Positions 27,978 through 36,394 are shown, numbered from the stretch's first letter. The stretch is DNA of 64,000 nucleotides from Streptomyces sp. NRRL F-5727 (GCF_000719555.1 NZ_JOGX01000029.1:62001-126000), one strand, 5' to 3'. Notes: generated by a model from the sequence alone, not told the origin. A program made the numbers and translations.

Positions 27978-28069
27978 ACGCGTGTGCACCGCGTGGGGTA
28001 CGGGTGCCGGCCCGCCCTCGACAGGCGACATCGCCCGCCGAGGGCGGCGCTCCCTTGCGCCCCGAGGGA

Positions 28070-28090
28070 GTCACCTGTCAAGATGGTGAC
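28070..28090 (+). promoter_or_regulatory. GTCACC/GGTGAC operator abutting the CGNR start codon
   Basis: Perfect half-sites flank the spacer TGTCAAGAT. The last base of the operator is next to the GTG at 28091, so a bound regulator would block initiation of its own gene. On the opposite strand the spacer reads ATCTTGACA, a -35-like hexamer facing the ABC-F 2 end. Confidence 0.8.
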
Positions 28091-28651
28091 GTGAATCTTG
28101 ACCATGCCTTCGTCTGTGGACACCCGGCGCTCGACTTCGCGGCCACCCTGCGGGCCCGGCGATCGACCCGGTTCGAGATGTTCGTGACCCCTGAGCGGCT
28201 GAACGCCTGGTACCTGGAGTCCGGGCTCGTGGACGCGATCACCCCCGGCGACGAGAAGGACGTCCGGGAGGCGATCACGGTACGCGAGGCCCTCTACCGG
28301 CTGATCACCGACCGCCGCCTCGGCGAGGACTTCGACGGCGAGGCGCTCGCCCTGCTCAACGGCGCCGCGCGCAAGATCCCCGTGACGCCGCAGCTCACCG
28401 TGACGGGCCGGCACACCGAGGCGACTCCCGAGCAGGCCCTGGCGACCGTCGCCCGGCAGGCCGTGGAGCTGCTCAGCGGCCCGGACGTGCCCCTGCTGAA
28501 GGAGTGCGGCAACCCCGAGTGCACCCGCGTCTACATCGACCGGTCCCGCGGCATGCGGCGCCAGTGGTGCGGCATGGAGTCGTGCGGCAACAAGCACAAG
28601 GCCGCCGCCTACCGCGCCCGCAAGAAGACCACGGCCGGCGTGGGCGCGTGA
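28091..28651 (+). CDS. CGNR zinc-finger (ABATE-domain) transcriptional regulator; candidate regulator of the GTCACC/GGTGAC sites
   Basis: 186 aa from GTG 28091. The N-terminal ABATE domain (about 1-125) begins HAFVCGHPALDFAATLRARR and includes TVREALYRLI. The C-terminal CGNR zinc knuckle is LLKECGNPECTRVYIDRSR, then QWCGMESCGNKHKAAAYRARK, where four cysteines bind zinc and the last motif gives the family its name. ABATE/CGNR proteins are annotated as putative stress-induced transcription regulators. The gene lacks a spaced Shine-Dalgarno, because the operator occupies that position; a leaderless transcript is possible. It is the only regulator here whose own start is overlaid by the motif, hence the nomination. 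Confidence 0.9.
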   Translation: MNLDHAFVCGHPALDFAATLRARRSTRFEMFVTPERLNAWYLESGLVDAITPGDEKDVREAITVREALYRLITDRRLGEDFDGEALALLNGAARKIPVTPQLTVTGRHTEATPEQALATVARQAVELLSGPDVPLLKECGNPECTRVYIDRSRGMRRQWCGMESCGNKHKAAAYRARKKTTAGVGA

Positions 28652-28767
28652 CGACGGCCTGACCCTGGTTGCGGCGCCCCGCGCCGGCCCACAGGACACG
28701 CGAGGCTGACGGGCCCCGAGGTCCGGCCCCTCGCGTGGCCGAAGCGGCGACAGGCTGGACCGCGGAC

Positions 28768-29403
28768 TCAGAAGTACAGGGCCCAGTGGCTGCGGTGGGC
28801 GAAGGCGTCACCCGAGCTGAGGATGGTGACGATGTCCTCGCAGAAGCGCCGGTACTCCCGCTCCTGGTCGGCGGGCAGGGTCATGGAGCCCTTGGCTCCC
28901 GTGAGCACGACGTGCCGGACCGCGGCGAGGAGCCGCCGCGGCGGCGGCAGCAACAGCACCTGCAGGACGCGGCGGAAGACGTCGGCCAGCCCCCGGTCCC
29001 GCTCCGGCTGCTCGGCGACCCACGGGACCGCCGGCTGGCCCGGCAGCGCGGGCAGCGCGCGGTCGCGTGCGGCGAACAGGTCGAGGCAGGCCGTCAGGTG
29101 TCCGAGCTCGACCGCGGTCACCTCGATCGGGTACAGGCTCGGGAGCGGGTCGCCGTGCGTGCCGTACAGCACGTACCCGGCGCGCTCGTCGGGTGCGGGC
29201 TCGGTCCTGTGCGCGTGCCCCTCGGGCCACCCGGGCAGTCTCAGCAGGACCTGCACCCAGCTGTCGTAGGCATCCGAGAGGATCCGGCCGTCGTCGCAGT
29301 CCAGCCCGGCGGCGTGGAGCCGGTAGAGATGACGGAGAAGCGGTTCCTCAAGGCTCTGGAACGTCGCGAAGAACACGGGATCGTCAGGGACCAGCACGTG
29401 CAC
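28768..29403 (-). CDS. Hypothetical cytoplasmic protein
   Basis: 211 aa from GTG 29403 with a strong GGAGGAG site 5 nt upstream; a longer frame from 29520 would overlap the promoter. No signal peptide or membrane helix. Recognisable text includes FATFQSLEEPLLRHLYRLHA, GDPLPSLYPIEVTAVELGHL and GAKGSMTLPADQEREYRRFC. I do not recognise the family. A TTGACAGGTGAC string (half operator with -35) lies 110 bp upstream, so it may belong to the same regulon. Confidence 0.65.
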   Translation of the reverse strand: MHVLVPDDPVFFATFQSLEEPLLRHLYRLHAAGLDCDDGRILSDAYDSWVQVLLRLPGWPEGHAHRTEPAPDERAGYVLYGTHGDPLPSLYPIEVTAVELGHLTACLDLFAARDRALPALPGQPAVPWVAEQPERDRGLADVFRRVLQVLLLPPPRRLLAAVRHVVLTGAKGSMTLPADQEREYRRFCEDIVTILSSGDAFAHRSHWALYF

Positions 29404-29895
29404 GGGACTCCTCCCCTCCCCAGTGCGGCGGCTCGTGGCGGCGAGTCGTCCGGTCGGCTGCGGCTTCCTCCCCCGCCCGCCCGACGCATTCAGCATCCCG
29501 GCACACATGTCACCTGTCAAAGCATGGGCGGACAGTTCTCAGACACATGAACGGCCGTCCGGCCGCCCTGTGACGCGTCGCACGCACGAGAAGGTGACAT
29601 ACATGTGCCATGAGACGGCGCCGGCGGGAGCGCGGGCGACGCAACCGCTCGGTGACCGCTTCGCGTCCCGGCTCCCCGGGACACGGTCGGGCGGCGTCCC
29701 CGACCTGACAGGACAGGTCGCACGCCCCGCACGGACGAACAAAAGCCGCCATGGGCTACGTGCACCGGCACATTGGCGCCTATCGTGAAAGGTGAACATG
29801 CCCGGCGCACCGTCCGGCGTCGACACTTATCTGCACAGGGGACTCACCGTGAGTACCATGCGCAGAAACATTCATATCGAGGGAGTGAAACGGTT
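29404..29895. promoter_or_regulatory. Divergent region with half operator, ACATGT elements and conserved leader box
   Basis: Leftward, a half operator with TTGACA spacer (29509-29529 read in reverse) serves the hypothetical gene at 28768, beside ACACATGT at 29503-29510; another ACATGT is at 29601. Rightward, the box GCGTCGACACTTATCTGCAC at about 29818-29837 and the leader TATCGAGGGAGTGAAA precede the second winged-helix paralogue. No gene is seen inside. Confidence 0.5.
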
Positions 29896-30453
29896 GTGAC
29901 AGACGAGTCGACCGGCACGCTCCGGTCGCGGCTGGTGGACCAGGCCGCGTCGGACCTGGAGGAGAACCGCCGCCGGCAGCAGGAGCTGGCGGAGCGGATC
30001 GCGGTGCTGCGGCAGGAGGAGGCCCTTCTGACGGGCATTCTGAACCTCGCCCAGCGGTACGAGGGCTTCGCGGACCCGTCCCGACTGCCCGAGCAGTTGC
30101 AGGACGAGCCCGCCCTCCCGAAGGCGAAGCGAGCCTCCGCCGGTGCGGCCGCGCGTCGCCCGGAACCGGCCCGGGCCTCTTCGGCGGGTGCCTCGCCGAA
30201 GGCCGGCGCGAAGGCGAAGTCGCGCCGACCCCTGCTCGGTGACCTGCTGCTGGAACTGCTCGGCCGGCACGACGGACCCCGGCCGGCGAAGGAGTTGCGG
30301 GACGAGCTGCTGGCGAAGCATCCGGACCGCGCCCCGACCCCGCAGGTGGTGCGCAACACCCTTGAGTCGCTGGTGGCGAAGGGCCGCCTCCGGCGCCACA
30401 AGGAGCAGCGCTCCGTGATGTACACCGTGGTCGACGGGCGCTCGGAGAGCTGA
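29896..30453 (+). CDS. Coiled-coil plus winged-helix protein, paralogue 2
   Basis: 185 aa from GTG 29896, with GAGGGAG upstream. The heptad N-terminus is LVDQAASDLEENRRRQQELA. It is followed by YEGFADPSRLPEQLQDEP, a basic Ala/Lys/Pro linker and the winged helix (LLGDLLLELLGRHDGPRPAK through PTPQVVRNTLESLVAKGR to VMYTVV). It is very close to the protein at 3610 except in the linker, and the promoter box and leader are also conserved. A recent duplication with retained regulation is the simplest reading. Function is unknown; DNA binding as a dimer is inferred. Confidence 0.78.
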   Translation: MTDESTGTLRSRLVDQAASDLEENRRRQQELAERIAVLRQEEALLTGILNLAQRYEGFADPSRLPEQLQDEPALPKAKRASAGAAARRPEPARASSAGASPKAGAKAKSRRPLLGDLLLELLGRHDGPRPAKELRDELLAKHPDRAPTPQVVRNTLESLVAKGRLRRHKEQRSVMYTVVDGRSES

Positions 30454-30480
30454 CGCATCCCCGCCTTCCTCGGCCGCGAC

Positions 30481-30507
30481 GACATGTGATCACTGTGCTC
30501 ACATGTC
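30481..30507. repeat. 27-bp inverted repeat GACATGTGA-N9-TCACATGTC
   Basis: The two 9-bp arms are perfect inverted copies, each containing ACATGT, and a CATATG plus GTATGTCATAC follow within 25 bp. It lies between two convergent gene ends, so it is not an obvious promoter element. Confidence 0.6.
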
Positions 30508-30577
30508 ATATGCCGTATGTCATACGCGGTCGGGTCGACGGTGGGCACGTGGCGGGCCGGGTGTCGCGGGACGGTGG

Positions 30578-31177
30578 TCAGCCGCGCCAGATGTTGTCGA
30601 ACGCGTCGGTCTCGATGGTCCGGCGCAGTCGTACGGCCTCCAGCTCCGTCACCGCTTCTCCCACGGCCGCCAGCACAGTGGCGACGGCGGCCTCTCCGTC
30701 CGAGGCGTCCCCCTCGCCGCTGTCCGGCGGAAGGTCGCCGATCGCCAGGACGGCCGCCAGGGTCGTGAGGACCGGGTCGCCGGAGGCGAGGCGCTCCTGG
30801 GCGCGGAGGTATTCCGGCGAGTGGGTCACCACGGCCCGTGCGCGCCGCGGCCCGTGCCCGTGGGCGGTGAGGCCGGCTCGTTCCAGCTCCCTGACGTAGG
30901 CCGCGGCGAGTTCCTCGCCGCGGCGCCACAGCCACTCCTGGACCGACTCCGAGGGCTCTCCCAGGGTGGTGGAGGCGAGGGCCTGGTCGAGCAGGCGGTC
31001 GTCCGGGGCCGTCCGGCGGCCAGGAACCAGTACGTCGCCGTCCAGGGTCAGTGCCCCGGCGGCCAGCAGATCGGCCGCCTCGGCCCCGGCCAGCGCGAGG
31101 GAGAGGTCGCCCCGCTCGACGGCCCGGTCGGCGGGCAGGCCCAGGGCGATGAGCGCGAGATCGCGTGCCGTGGTCAT
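30578..31177 (-). CDS. GOLPH3/GPP34-family protein
   Basis: 199 aa from the ATG at 31177. The all-helical GPP34 fold is recognisable: TARDLALIALG opening, GDLSLALAGAEAADLLAAGA, WLWRRGEELAAAYVREL and a C-terminal EAVRLRRTIETDAFDN. Eukaryotic GOLPH3 binds phosphoinositide on Golgi membranes; the bacterial homologues have unknown roles. Its start overlaps the stop of the flavoprotein gene by four bases (ATGA), so the two are co-translated and perhaps cooperate. Confidence 0.85.
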   Translation of the reverse strand: MTTARDLALIALGLPADRAVERGDLSLALAGAEAADLLAAGALTLDGDVLVPGRRTAPDDRLLDQALASTTLGEPSESVQEWLWRRGEELAAAYVRELERAGLTAHGHGPRRARAVVTHSPEYLRAQERLASGDPVLTTLAAVLAIGDLPPDSGEGDASDGEAAVATVLAAVGEAVTELEAVRLRRTIETDAFDNIWRG

Positions 31178-32613
31178 GCGTCCCTCCTGGTCTCCAGCAG
31201 GCGCAGCCACACCTCGCTGATCGTGGGGAACGCGGGCACCGCGTGCCAGAGGCGGTCGACGGGCACCTCCCCGGTGATGGCGACGGTCGCCGAGTACAGC
31301 AGTTCGGCGACGCCGGGCCCGGCGAAGGTGGCTCCGACGACGACCTGTCGGTCGCGGTCGATCAGGACGCGTGCCCTGCCCCGGTAGTCGGGACGGTACT
31401 GGACGGCGCCCGCGAGGCGGCCGATCTCATAGTCGACGACCTCGACGTCCCGGCCGGCGCGCTCCGCCTCCGCGGTGGTCAGGCCCACGGTGGCGATCTC
31501 GGGGTCGGTGAACACCACACCGGGTACGGCCTCGGTGTCGGCGGTGCCGCTGTGCGGCGTCCAGCGTCCGGTGTCGAGCCGTTGGCCGCGCGCCCGGGCG
31601 GCGATGACGGATCCGGCGATACGAGCCTGGTACTTGCCCTGGTGGGTGAAGAGGGCACGGCGGTTGACGTCGCCGACGGCGTACAGCCACTCACCGGGCA
31701 CCGCGGTGACCGTCAGACTGTCGTCGGTCGCGAGCCACTCCCCCGGCACCAGTCCCAGGACGTCCAGCCCGATGTCCTCGGTGCGCGGGGCACGGCCGGT
31801 GGCGAAGAGGATCTCGTCGGCGACGACGTCGGTGCCGTCCGACAGGGTGGCACGGACCGCTCCGTCGCGTCCGCGCTCCGCGGCCGTGACCGAGACGCTG
31901 AACCGTACGTCGGCGCCCGCTTCCCTGAGCCGTTCGGTGACCATCTGCCCCGCGAAGGGCTCCATGCGGGGCAGCAGGCCCTCCTCACGGGCGAGCAGGA
32001 CCACTCGGCTGCCCAGTGCCTGCCAGGCGGTGGCCATCTCGACGCCCACGACGCCCGCGCCGACGACCGCCAGGCGGCCGGGCGGCTTCCGGGCGCTGGT
32101 CGCCTCGCGGCTGGTCCAGGGCCTGAGGTCCCCGATGCCGGGCAGCGGGGGCAGGGCCGCGCGGCTGCCGGTGCACACCGCTACGGCGTGCCGGGCCCGC
32201 AGGCGCACGGTGTCGCCGTCCGGGGTGCGCACCGACACCTCGCGCTGCCCGGTGAGACGGCCGTGGCCGCGCAGCAGGTCGATGCCGGCCGACGCGACCC
32301 ACGCGACCTGGTCGTCGTCCTTCCAGTCGGCGGACATGCGGTCGCGGTGGGCGAGGACGGCGTCGACGTCGAGAGAGTTCTTGACGGCGGGGTCGATGCC
32401 CGGGACCCGCAGGGCGTCGGCGCGCAGCAGCGCCGGGCGCAGCAGGGCCTTGCTGGGTTCACACGCCCAGTACGAGCACTCTCCGCCCACCAGTTCGCTC
32501 TCCACGATGACGGTGTCCAGACCGGCGGCGGTGGTGCGGTCCGCGACGTTCTCACCGACGGGTCCGGCGCCGATCACGATGACGTCGTAGGTGCGTGTGT
32601 TCTCGGTCGTCAT
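31174..32613 (-). CDS. FAD/NAD(P)-dependent disulfide oxidoreductase
   Basis: 479 aa. The N-terminal FAD site is VIVIGAGPVGENVAD, and the redox pair lies in GGECSYWACEPSKALLRP (Cys-x4-Cys, as in mercuric reductase and lipoamide dehydrogenase). The NAD site is VVGAGVVGVEMATAW, and FAD contacts include YAVGDVNRRALFTHQGKY. The dimerisation domain is C-terminal. The usual catalytic His-Glu pair near the C-terminus is not obvious (WHAVPAFPTISEVW), so the class is disulfide reductase-like. It is coupled to the GOLPH3 gene. The physiological thiol partner is unknown. Confidence 0.9.
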   Translation of the reverse strand: MTTENTRTYDVIVIGAGPVGENVADRTTAAGLDTVIVESELVGGECSYWACEPSKALLRPALLRADALRVPGIDPAVKNSLDVDAVLAHRDRMSADWKDDDQVAWVASAGIDLLRGHGRLTGQREVSVRTPDGDTVRLRARHAVAVCTGSRAALPPLPGIGDLRPWTSREATSARKPPGRLAVVGAGVVGVEMATAWQALGSRVVLLAREEGLLPRMEPFAGQMVTERLREAGADVRFSVSVTAAERGRDGAVRATLSDGTDVVADEILFATGRAPRTEDIGLDVLGLVPGEWLATDDSLTVTAVPGEWLYAVGDVNRRALFTHQGKYQARIAGSVIAARARGQRLDTGRWTPHSGTADTEAVPGVVFTDPEIATVGLTTAEAERAGRDVEVVDYEIGRLAGAVQYRPDYRGRARVLIDRDRQVVVGATFAGPGVAELLYSATVAITGEVPVDRLWHAVPAFPTISEVWLRLLETRRDA

Positions 32614-32718
32614 GTGTCTCCTCCAGGGGTGGGAAGCGTGCGGCGGGCGGGTGCGGGCGCCCGCGGAAGGGCGGTCCCGGCGCGGCGGGGCCAGACGGTG
32701 CCGCGCCGGGACCGGGTC

Positions 32719-33165
32719 TCAGCGCCCGGGGGCGCGCTCGGTGACCTCCTGGAGGAACCACTCGTTGCCGTCGGGGTCGGTGAACGCGGCGAACGTGCCG
32801 TAGCTGGCCCGCTCGGGGTGCGGGCCGGGTACCCGGTGGGAGTCCCCGGCGTGGTGGAAGGCGCCGGTCTCGTCACGGAACGGGCCGGTGACGGCCAGGC
32901 CGCGGGACTCCAGCTCCTTCTGCGCCTGGACGATGTCGGTGACGGTCAGCTGCAGGCCGTGGAGCGTGCCCGGCTCCTGCAGGGTGACGCCCTCGCCGAA
33001 GATGACCGAGCACTCCGAGCCCGGCGGGGTGACCTGCAGGATCCGGTAGCCGTCGTGGATCGGGAAGTCCGCGTCGAGACGCCAGCCGAGGCGTCCGGCG
33101 TAGAAGTCCTTGGCGCGGTCCACGTCGGACACGGGCAGAACGACGACTTCGAGCTTCATGTCCAT
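32719..33165 (-). CDS. VOC/glyoxalase-fold protein
   Basis: 148 aa from the ATG at 33165, with AGGAG 8 nt upstream. Two beta-alpha-beta-beta-beta halves are visible: VVVLPVSDVDRAKDFYAGRL and LQLTVTDIVQAQKELESRG, closing with FAAFTDPDGNEWFLQEVTER. The FxDPDGN-W motif is typical of the vicinal oxygen chelate superfamily, which includes glyoxalase I, bleomycin-binding and dioxygenase proteins. It sits just upstream of the flavoprotein/GOLPH3 pair and may be the first gene of that unit. Confidence 0.88.
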   Translation of the reverse strand: MDMKLEVVVLPVSDVDRAKDFYAGRLGWRLDADFPIHDGYRILQVTPPGSECSVIFGEGVTLQEPGTLHGLQLTVTDIVQAQKELESRGLAVTGPFRDETGAFHHAGDSHRVPGPHPERASYGTFAAFTDPDGNEWFLQEVTERAPGR

Positions 33166-33456
33166 GGTTGTGCTCCTGCTGGTCGGTGGTCCGGGTGCGG
33201 ACCGTGATGCGGATGCCCGGTTCCGGGCGCTGTCGCGGACCGTGGGCGGCGGTGCCGGCGGGGGGGACCGCGTCGGCCTCACACCCCACGGTCAGCTCAG
33301 GACGGTGACCTCCGCGTCAGTCACCTGACGGTGGGTTCCCCGGCCGTCCCCGGGCCGCTCCCCAAGCCATGCGGCACGTCGCGGGGAGTCGTCCGCCGGG
33401 TGCTCCGGGGCGCCGGCGGCCCCGGTGCACCTCGCGCTTGGCCCCCCTGGGGGGGG

Positions 33457-33497
33457 GCGGGTCCCGTGCAGGGGGGCGTGGAGAACACGGGACCCGC
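33457..33497 (-). terminator. Terminator hairpin after ohr copy 2
   Basis: GCGGGTCCCGTG (33457-33468) pairs with CACGGGACCCGC (33486-33497). A G-rich tract lies within and near it. It parallels the hairpin after ohr copy 1. Confidence 0.7.
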
Positions 33498-33518
33498 GGT
33501 CCGGGTGGGGCGGGCCCC

Positions 33519-33863
33519 TCAGGCGGCGGAGGCGTTGAGGGTCACCGGGATGTTGCCGCGCGTGGCCTTGGAGTAGGGGCAGATCTGGTGGGCGGCCTCG
33601 GCCAGTTCCTGTGCCGTGGCCTGGTCCACGCCGCCGAGGACGGGGGCGAGTACCGCGGAGAGGCCGAACTCACCGTCGTCGCCGTGGGTGAGGGTGATCT
33701 CGGCCGTGATGGTGGTGCTGGTCAGCCGGACCTTGCGCAGGGACGCCGCGCGGCGCAGCGCGCCGAGGAAGCTGGTCTCCAGGAGACCGTCGGCGGAGCG
33801 GACACGACCGCCGTTGCGGCCCTCTCCGTCGACATCGACAACGGCGGTGTAGGTGACGGCCAT
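33519..33863 (-). CDS. ohr: Ohr/OsmC-family protein lacking the first redox cysteine (ohr copy 2)
   Basis: 114 aa from the ATG at 33863, shorter than the usual 140 or so for Ohr. The N-terminal strand (YTAVVDVDGEGRNGGRVRSA) leads directly into DGLLETSFLGALRRAASLRK, so the segment that normally holds the NPEQL and AACF motifs, including the peroxidatic Cys, is missing and Ser stands in its place. The C-terminal half with the second Cys is intact (AHQICPYSKATRGNIPVTLN). Standard Ohr uses both cysteines and lipoyl thiols to reduce organic hydroperoxides; this form should be inactive in that reaction or altered. Two operators precede it. Confidence 0.88.
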   Translation of the reverse strand: MAVTYTAVVDVDGEGRNGGRVRSADGLLETSFLGALRRAASLRKVRLTSTTITAEITLTHGDDGEFGLSAVLAPVLGGVDQATAQELAEAAHQICPYSKATRGNIPVTLNASAA

Positions 33864-33922
33864 GACTGGTGCTCCCCATGTGGGTCGAAGGTTCGTGAGA
33901 GGCCCTCCCGCCGGGACTTTGC

Positions 33923-33943
33923 ATCACCGGTTGGGAAGGTGAC
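33923..33943 (-). promoter_or_regulatory. Start-site-proximal operator, ohr copy 2
   Basis: Read toward ohr, half-sites are GTCACC and GGTGAT with spacer TTCCCAACC. It lies 42 bp downstream of its partner and covers the probable start site. Confidence 0.7.
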
Positions 33944-33964
33944 GCCAGCATGGCAGTCTCAAGC

Positions 33965-33985
33965 GTCACCCGTCAAGCCGGTGAC
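33965..33985 (-). promoter_or_regulatory. -35-overlapping operator, ohr copy 2
   Basis: Perfect half-sites with spacer GGCTTGACG read toward ohr. TTGACG would be the -35 and CATGCT, about 18 nt on, a weak -10. Confidence 0.75.
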
Positions 33986-34141
33986 GCATATTCTGCGGGG
34001 ACGGCTCGTCGACACATGTCTCGCACACGAACCCCTGCCGCACGTGCGACGTGTCCCGGCCGCGCCACCGGCATCGAGTGAAGCGCTCCGGGCGGCCGAC
34101 GGTTTCGATCGCGCGGACGACCGCCGACCGCCGCAGCAAAG

Positions 34142-34194
34142 CCGACGGCGGCCCCGCCCGGGCACCACGCGTGCCCGGGCGGGGCCGCCGTCGG
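34142..34194 (-). terminator. Strong terminator after SDR 1
   Basis: A perfect 24-bp stem, beginning CCGACGGCGGCCCC and ending GGGGCCGCCGTCGG, closed by a 5-nt CACGC loop. It lies 84 bp past the SDR stop. Confidence 0.75.
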
Positions 34195-34277
34195 GTGAGT
34201 CGCTCCGGAGACGCACAGTGGCCCCGAAGGGGGCGGTGTGTGCGGCGCGCGCGTCCCCGGGGCACGTACCCGTGCTC

Positions 34278-35060
34278 TCAGTACAGCGACGTGGCGGACG
34301 TGGCTCCTCCGTCCACGGTGACGACGGTCCCGCTGGTGTAGCCGGAGCGGTCCGAGGCCAGGAAGGCGACGAGATCGGCGATCTCCCGCGGCTCCGCCGG
34401 CCGGCCGAGCGGGTAGTGGGCGGTGAGTTCGGCGTACCTGCTCTCGTCCGACAGCGTGGTCCGCGCCGCGTTCTTCAGGTGCTGGACCATCCTCTCCGTG
34501 GCCACCGGGCCCGGATTGACTCCCACCACGCGGACGCCGTCGGCGAGGCTGGTGCCTCCAAGGGCGCGGGTGAACGCCATGAGAGCGGCGTTCCCCGTGC
34601 TGCCCGCCAGGTAGCGGCTGTCGACGCTCTCCCCCGCGTTGCCGATGACGTTGACGACGACTCCCCTGCCGCGCCGCTTCATCTCGGCGTACAGCAGCCG
34701 GGTCAGGTCGATGTAGCCGTACACCTTGAGTTCCCACCCGTGGCGCCAGCTCTCCTCGGTGGTGGCGTCGAGCGTGCCGCCCGGGATGTCGCCGGCGTTG
34801 TTCACGAGGATGTCGACGTCCGCGGCCTTCGCCGCCAGTGCTGCCAGCTCACCGCGATCCCTCAGATCCACCACGCTGGTGGTCACGGTGACGTGGTGGG
34901 CCGAGCGGAGTCGTGCGGCCGTCTCCTCCAGGAGCGGACCGCTGCGGGCGGCCAGGTGGAGGTCGCAGCGCTCCTCCGCCAGCGCCTCGGCGATCGCCGC
35001 CCCGATACCCCGGGAGGCCCCGGTGACGAGAGCGGTACGTCCGGTCAGACGCAAGTCCAT
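34278..35060 (-). CDS. Short-chain dehydrogenase/reductase 1
   Basis: 260 aa from the ATG at 35060. The nucleotide site is VTGASRGIGAAIAEAL and the NNAG motif is ILVNNAGDIPG. The active-site region reads NVIGNAGESVDSRYLAGSTGNAAL, where the usual YxxxK is YLAGS, so the catalytic Lys is absent at that position; this variant occurs in a subset of SDRs and may alter or abolish activity. It ends GYTSGTVVTVDGG, as expected. Substrate unknown. A 16-bp perfect palindrome lies upstream at 35223. Confidence 0.88.
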   Translation of the reverse strand: MDLRLTGRTALVTGASRGIGAAIAEALAEERCDLHLAARSGPLLEETAARLRSAHHVTVTTSVVDLRDRGELAALAAKAADVDILVNNAGDIPGGTLDATTEESWRHGWELKVYGYIDLTRLLYAEMKRRGRGVVVNVIGNAGESVDSRYLAGSTGNAALMAFTRALGGTSLADGVRVVGVNPGPVATERMVQHLKNAARTTLSDESRYAELTAHYPLGRPAEPREIADLVAFLASDRSGYTSGTVVTVDGGATSATSLY

Positions 35061-35222
35061 GGTGGGCCCTTCTGCCTCGCGCGGCCCTGCCGCGCGCGCC
35101 CGTGAAGACGGGCTCTTCCGATGTCGCGGCGCTGCGAGGACCCACGGCGAGGGGGTCCGAGCCACCGTGCCGCTCCACCGTACTACCGGATCCGGCCGAA
35201 CTCACACATACCCCCTCGCTCG

Positions 35223-35238
35223 GCACACATATGTGTGC
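35223..35238. promoter_or_regulatory. 16-bp perfect palindrome GCACACATATGTGTGC
   Basis: The longest perfect member of the dispersed palindrome family in the window. It lies between the SDR 1 start (35060) and the end of the next gene (35262), so it would act on SDR 1. Confidence 0.6.
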
Positions 35239-35261
35239 GGCGGTGCTGACGACGTGGTCGG

Positions 35262-36287
35262 TCACCCCATGTCGTCGGCCTCGACCACCGCCGCGGCGAA
35301 GGCCCCCGGCGTCTCCTGGGGCAGGTTGTGGCCGGCGCCCGGCACGACGTGGTGCCGCCAGGGGCCCGCGAAGTGCGCCGCGTGACCGCTGCCGTCGGTC
35401 CACGGAGTGACGCCGTCGGCCTTCCCGTCCAGCGTCACGGTGGGCACGGTGATCTTCGGCTGCTCCAGGAGCCGCCTCTCCAGGGCCGCGTACCGGGGGT
35501 CGCCGGGTGCGGCGGCCAGCCGGTGCCGGTAGCTGTGGATCACCACGTCGACGTAGTCCGGGTTCCGCCACACCTCCGCCGCCTGCGCGAACTCGGCCTC
35601 GGTGAAGCGCCACTCGGGCGAGTTGCGGCGCCACACGACCCGGGCCAGGCCCTCCCGGTCGCGCTGGAGCCCTTTGCGTCCCCGCTCGGTGCCGAAGTAG
35701 AAGAAGTACCAGAAGCCCTCCTCGCGCGCGGGCGCCAGCGGCTCCTGGGCGACCGCGAGGTTCTGGACGAGATAGCCGTTCACGGAGACCAGTCCGGTGC
35801 AGCGCTCCGGCCACAGGGCGGCGGCGACGTCGGCGGCCCTTCCGCCCCAGTCGTATCCGGCGAACAGCGCCCTCGGGACGCGGAGCGCGTCCATGAACGC
35901 GACCAGGTCCGCGCCGAGTGCCGCCTGCTGGCCGGACCGGAGGGAACTGGCGTCCAGGAACCGGGTCTCGCCGTGGCCGCGCAGGTAGGGGACGTAGCAG
36001 CGGTAGCCGCGCGGGGCGAGTTCCGCGACCACCTCGGTGTAGGAGCCGACGGGGTCGAAGGGCCAGCCGTGCAGGAGGATCACGGGAGTGCCGTGGACCG
36101 GCCCGACATCGTGGTAGGCGATCTCCAGCACGTCGGTGCGCACCCGGCGCACCGGTCCGAGCCCCCGCGCCGCCCGTCCGGGCGAGGCGGCGCCGGTGAG
36201 CGCCGACGCCCCGCCCGCCCCGTGGAGGACGGAGGCTCCCGCCACCGCCGCTGTCATGGTCCCGGTCAGCCTGCGCCTGCTGATCAT
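35262..36287 (-). CDS. Exported Asp-nucleophile alpha/beta hydrolase (epoxide hydrolase/haloalkane dehalogenase-like) 1
   Basis: 341 aa from the ATG at 36287. A Tat-like signal (ISRRRLTGTMTAAVAG) is followed by the hydrolase core: LLHGWPFDPVGSY forms the oxyanion hole and AGYDWGGRAADVAAALWPER carries Asp as nucleophile, as in epoxide hydrolases and haloalkane dehalogenases. A cap domain with WYFFYFGTERGRK follows, and GAGHNLPQETP carries the His. It is paralogous to the protein at 42389. A GTCACC/GGTCAC operator lies 53 bp upstream. Substrate class: epoxides, haloalkanes or lactones. Confidence 0.88.
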   Translation of the reverse strand: MISRRRLTGTMTAAVAGASVLHGAGGASALTGAASPGRAARGLGPVRRVRTDVLEIAYHDVGPVHGTPVILLHGWPFDPVGSYTEVVAELAPRGYRCYVPYLRGHGETRFLDASSLRSGQQAALGADLVAFMDALRVPRALFAGYDWGGRAADVAAALWPERCTGLVSVNGYLVQNLAVAQEPLAPAREEGFWYFFYFGTERGRKGLQRDREGLARVVWRRNSPEWRFTEAEFAQAAEVWRNPDYVDVVIHSYRHRLAAAPGDPRYAALERRLLEQPKITVPTVTLDGKADGVTPWTDGSGHAAHFAGPWRHHVVPGAGHNLPQETPGAFAAAVVEADDMG

Positions 36288-36339
36288 GCCGTGTCCTCGC
36301 GTTCGGGTGGGAGCGTGCGGAGACCCGCACGCTCGATGC

Positions 36340-36360
36340 GTCACCGCTCCAACAGGTCAC
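36340..36360 (-). promoter_or_regulatory. GTCACC/GGTCAC operator, alpha/beta hydrolase 1
   Basis: One half-site is exact and the other has one mismatch; the 9-nt spacer is conserved. Read toward the hydrolase it gives TTGGAG at the -35 position. Confidence 0.6.
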
Positions 36361-36394
36361 GAGCATCGACGGGCCGGCACACTCTGTCAAGGAC

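Larger units (their letters stand above)
33864..34277. other. Upstream region of ohr copy 2
   Basis: Contains operators 33923-33943 and 33965-33985, ACATGT at 34014-34019 within CGTCGACACATGTC, and the terminator of the SDR gene at 34142-34194. No gene is seen. Confidence 0.55.
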
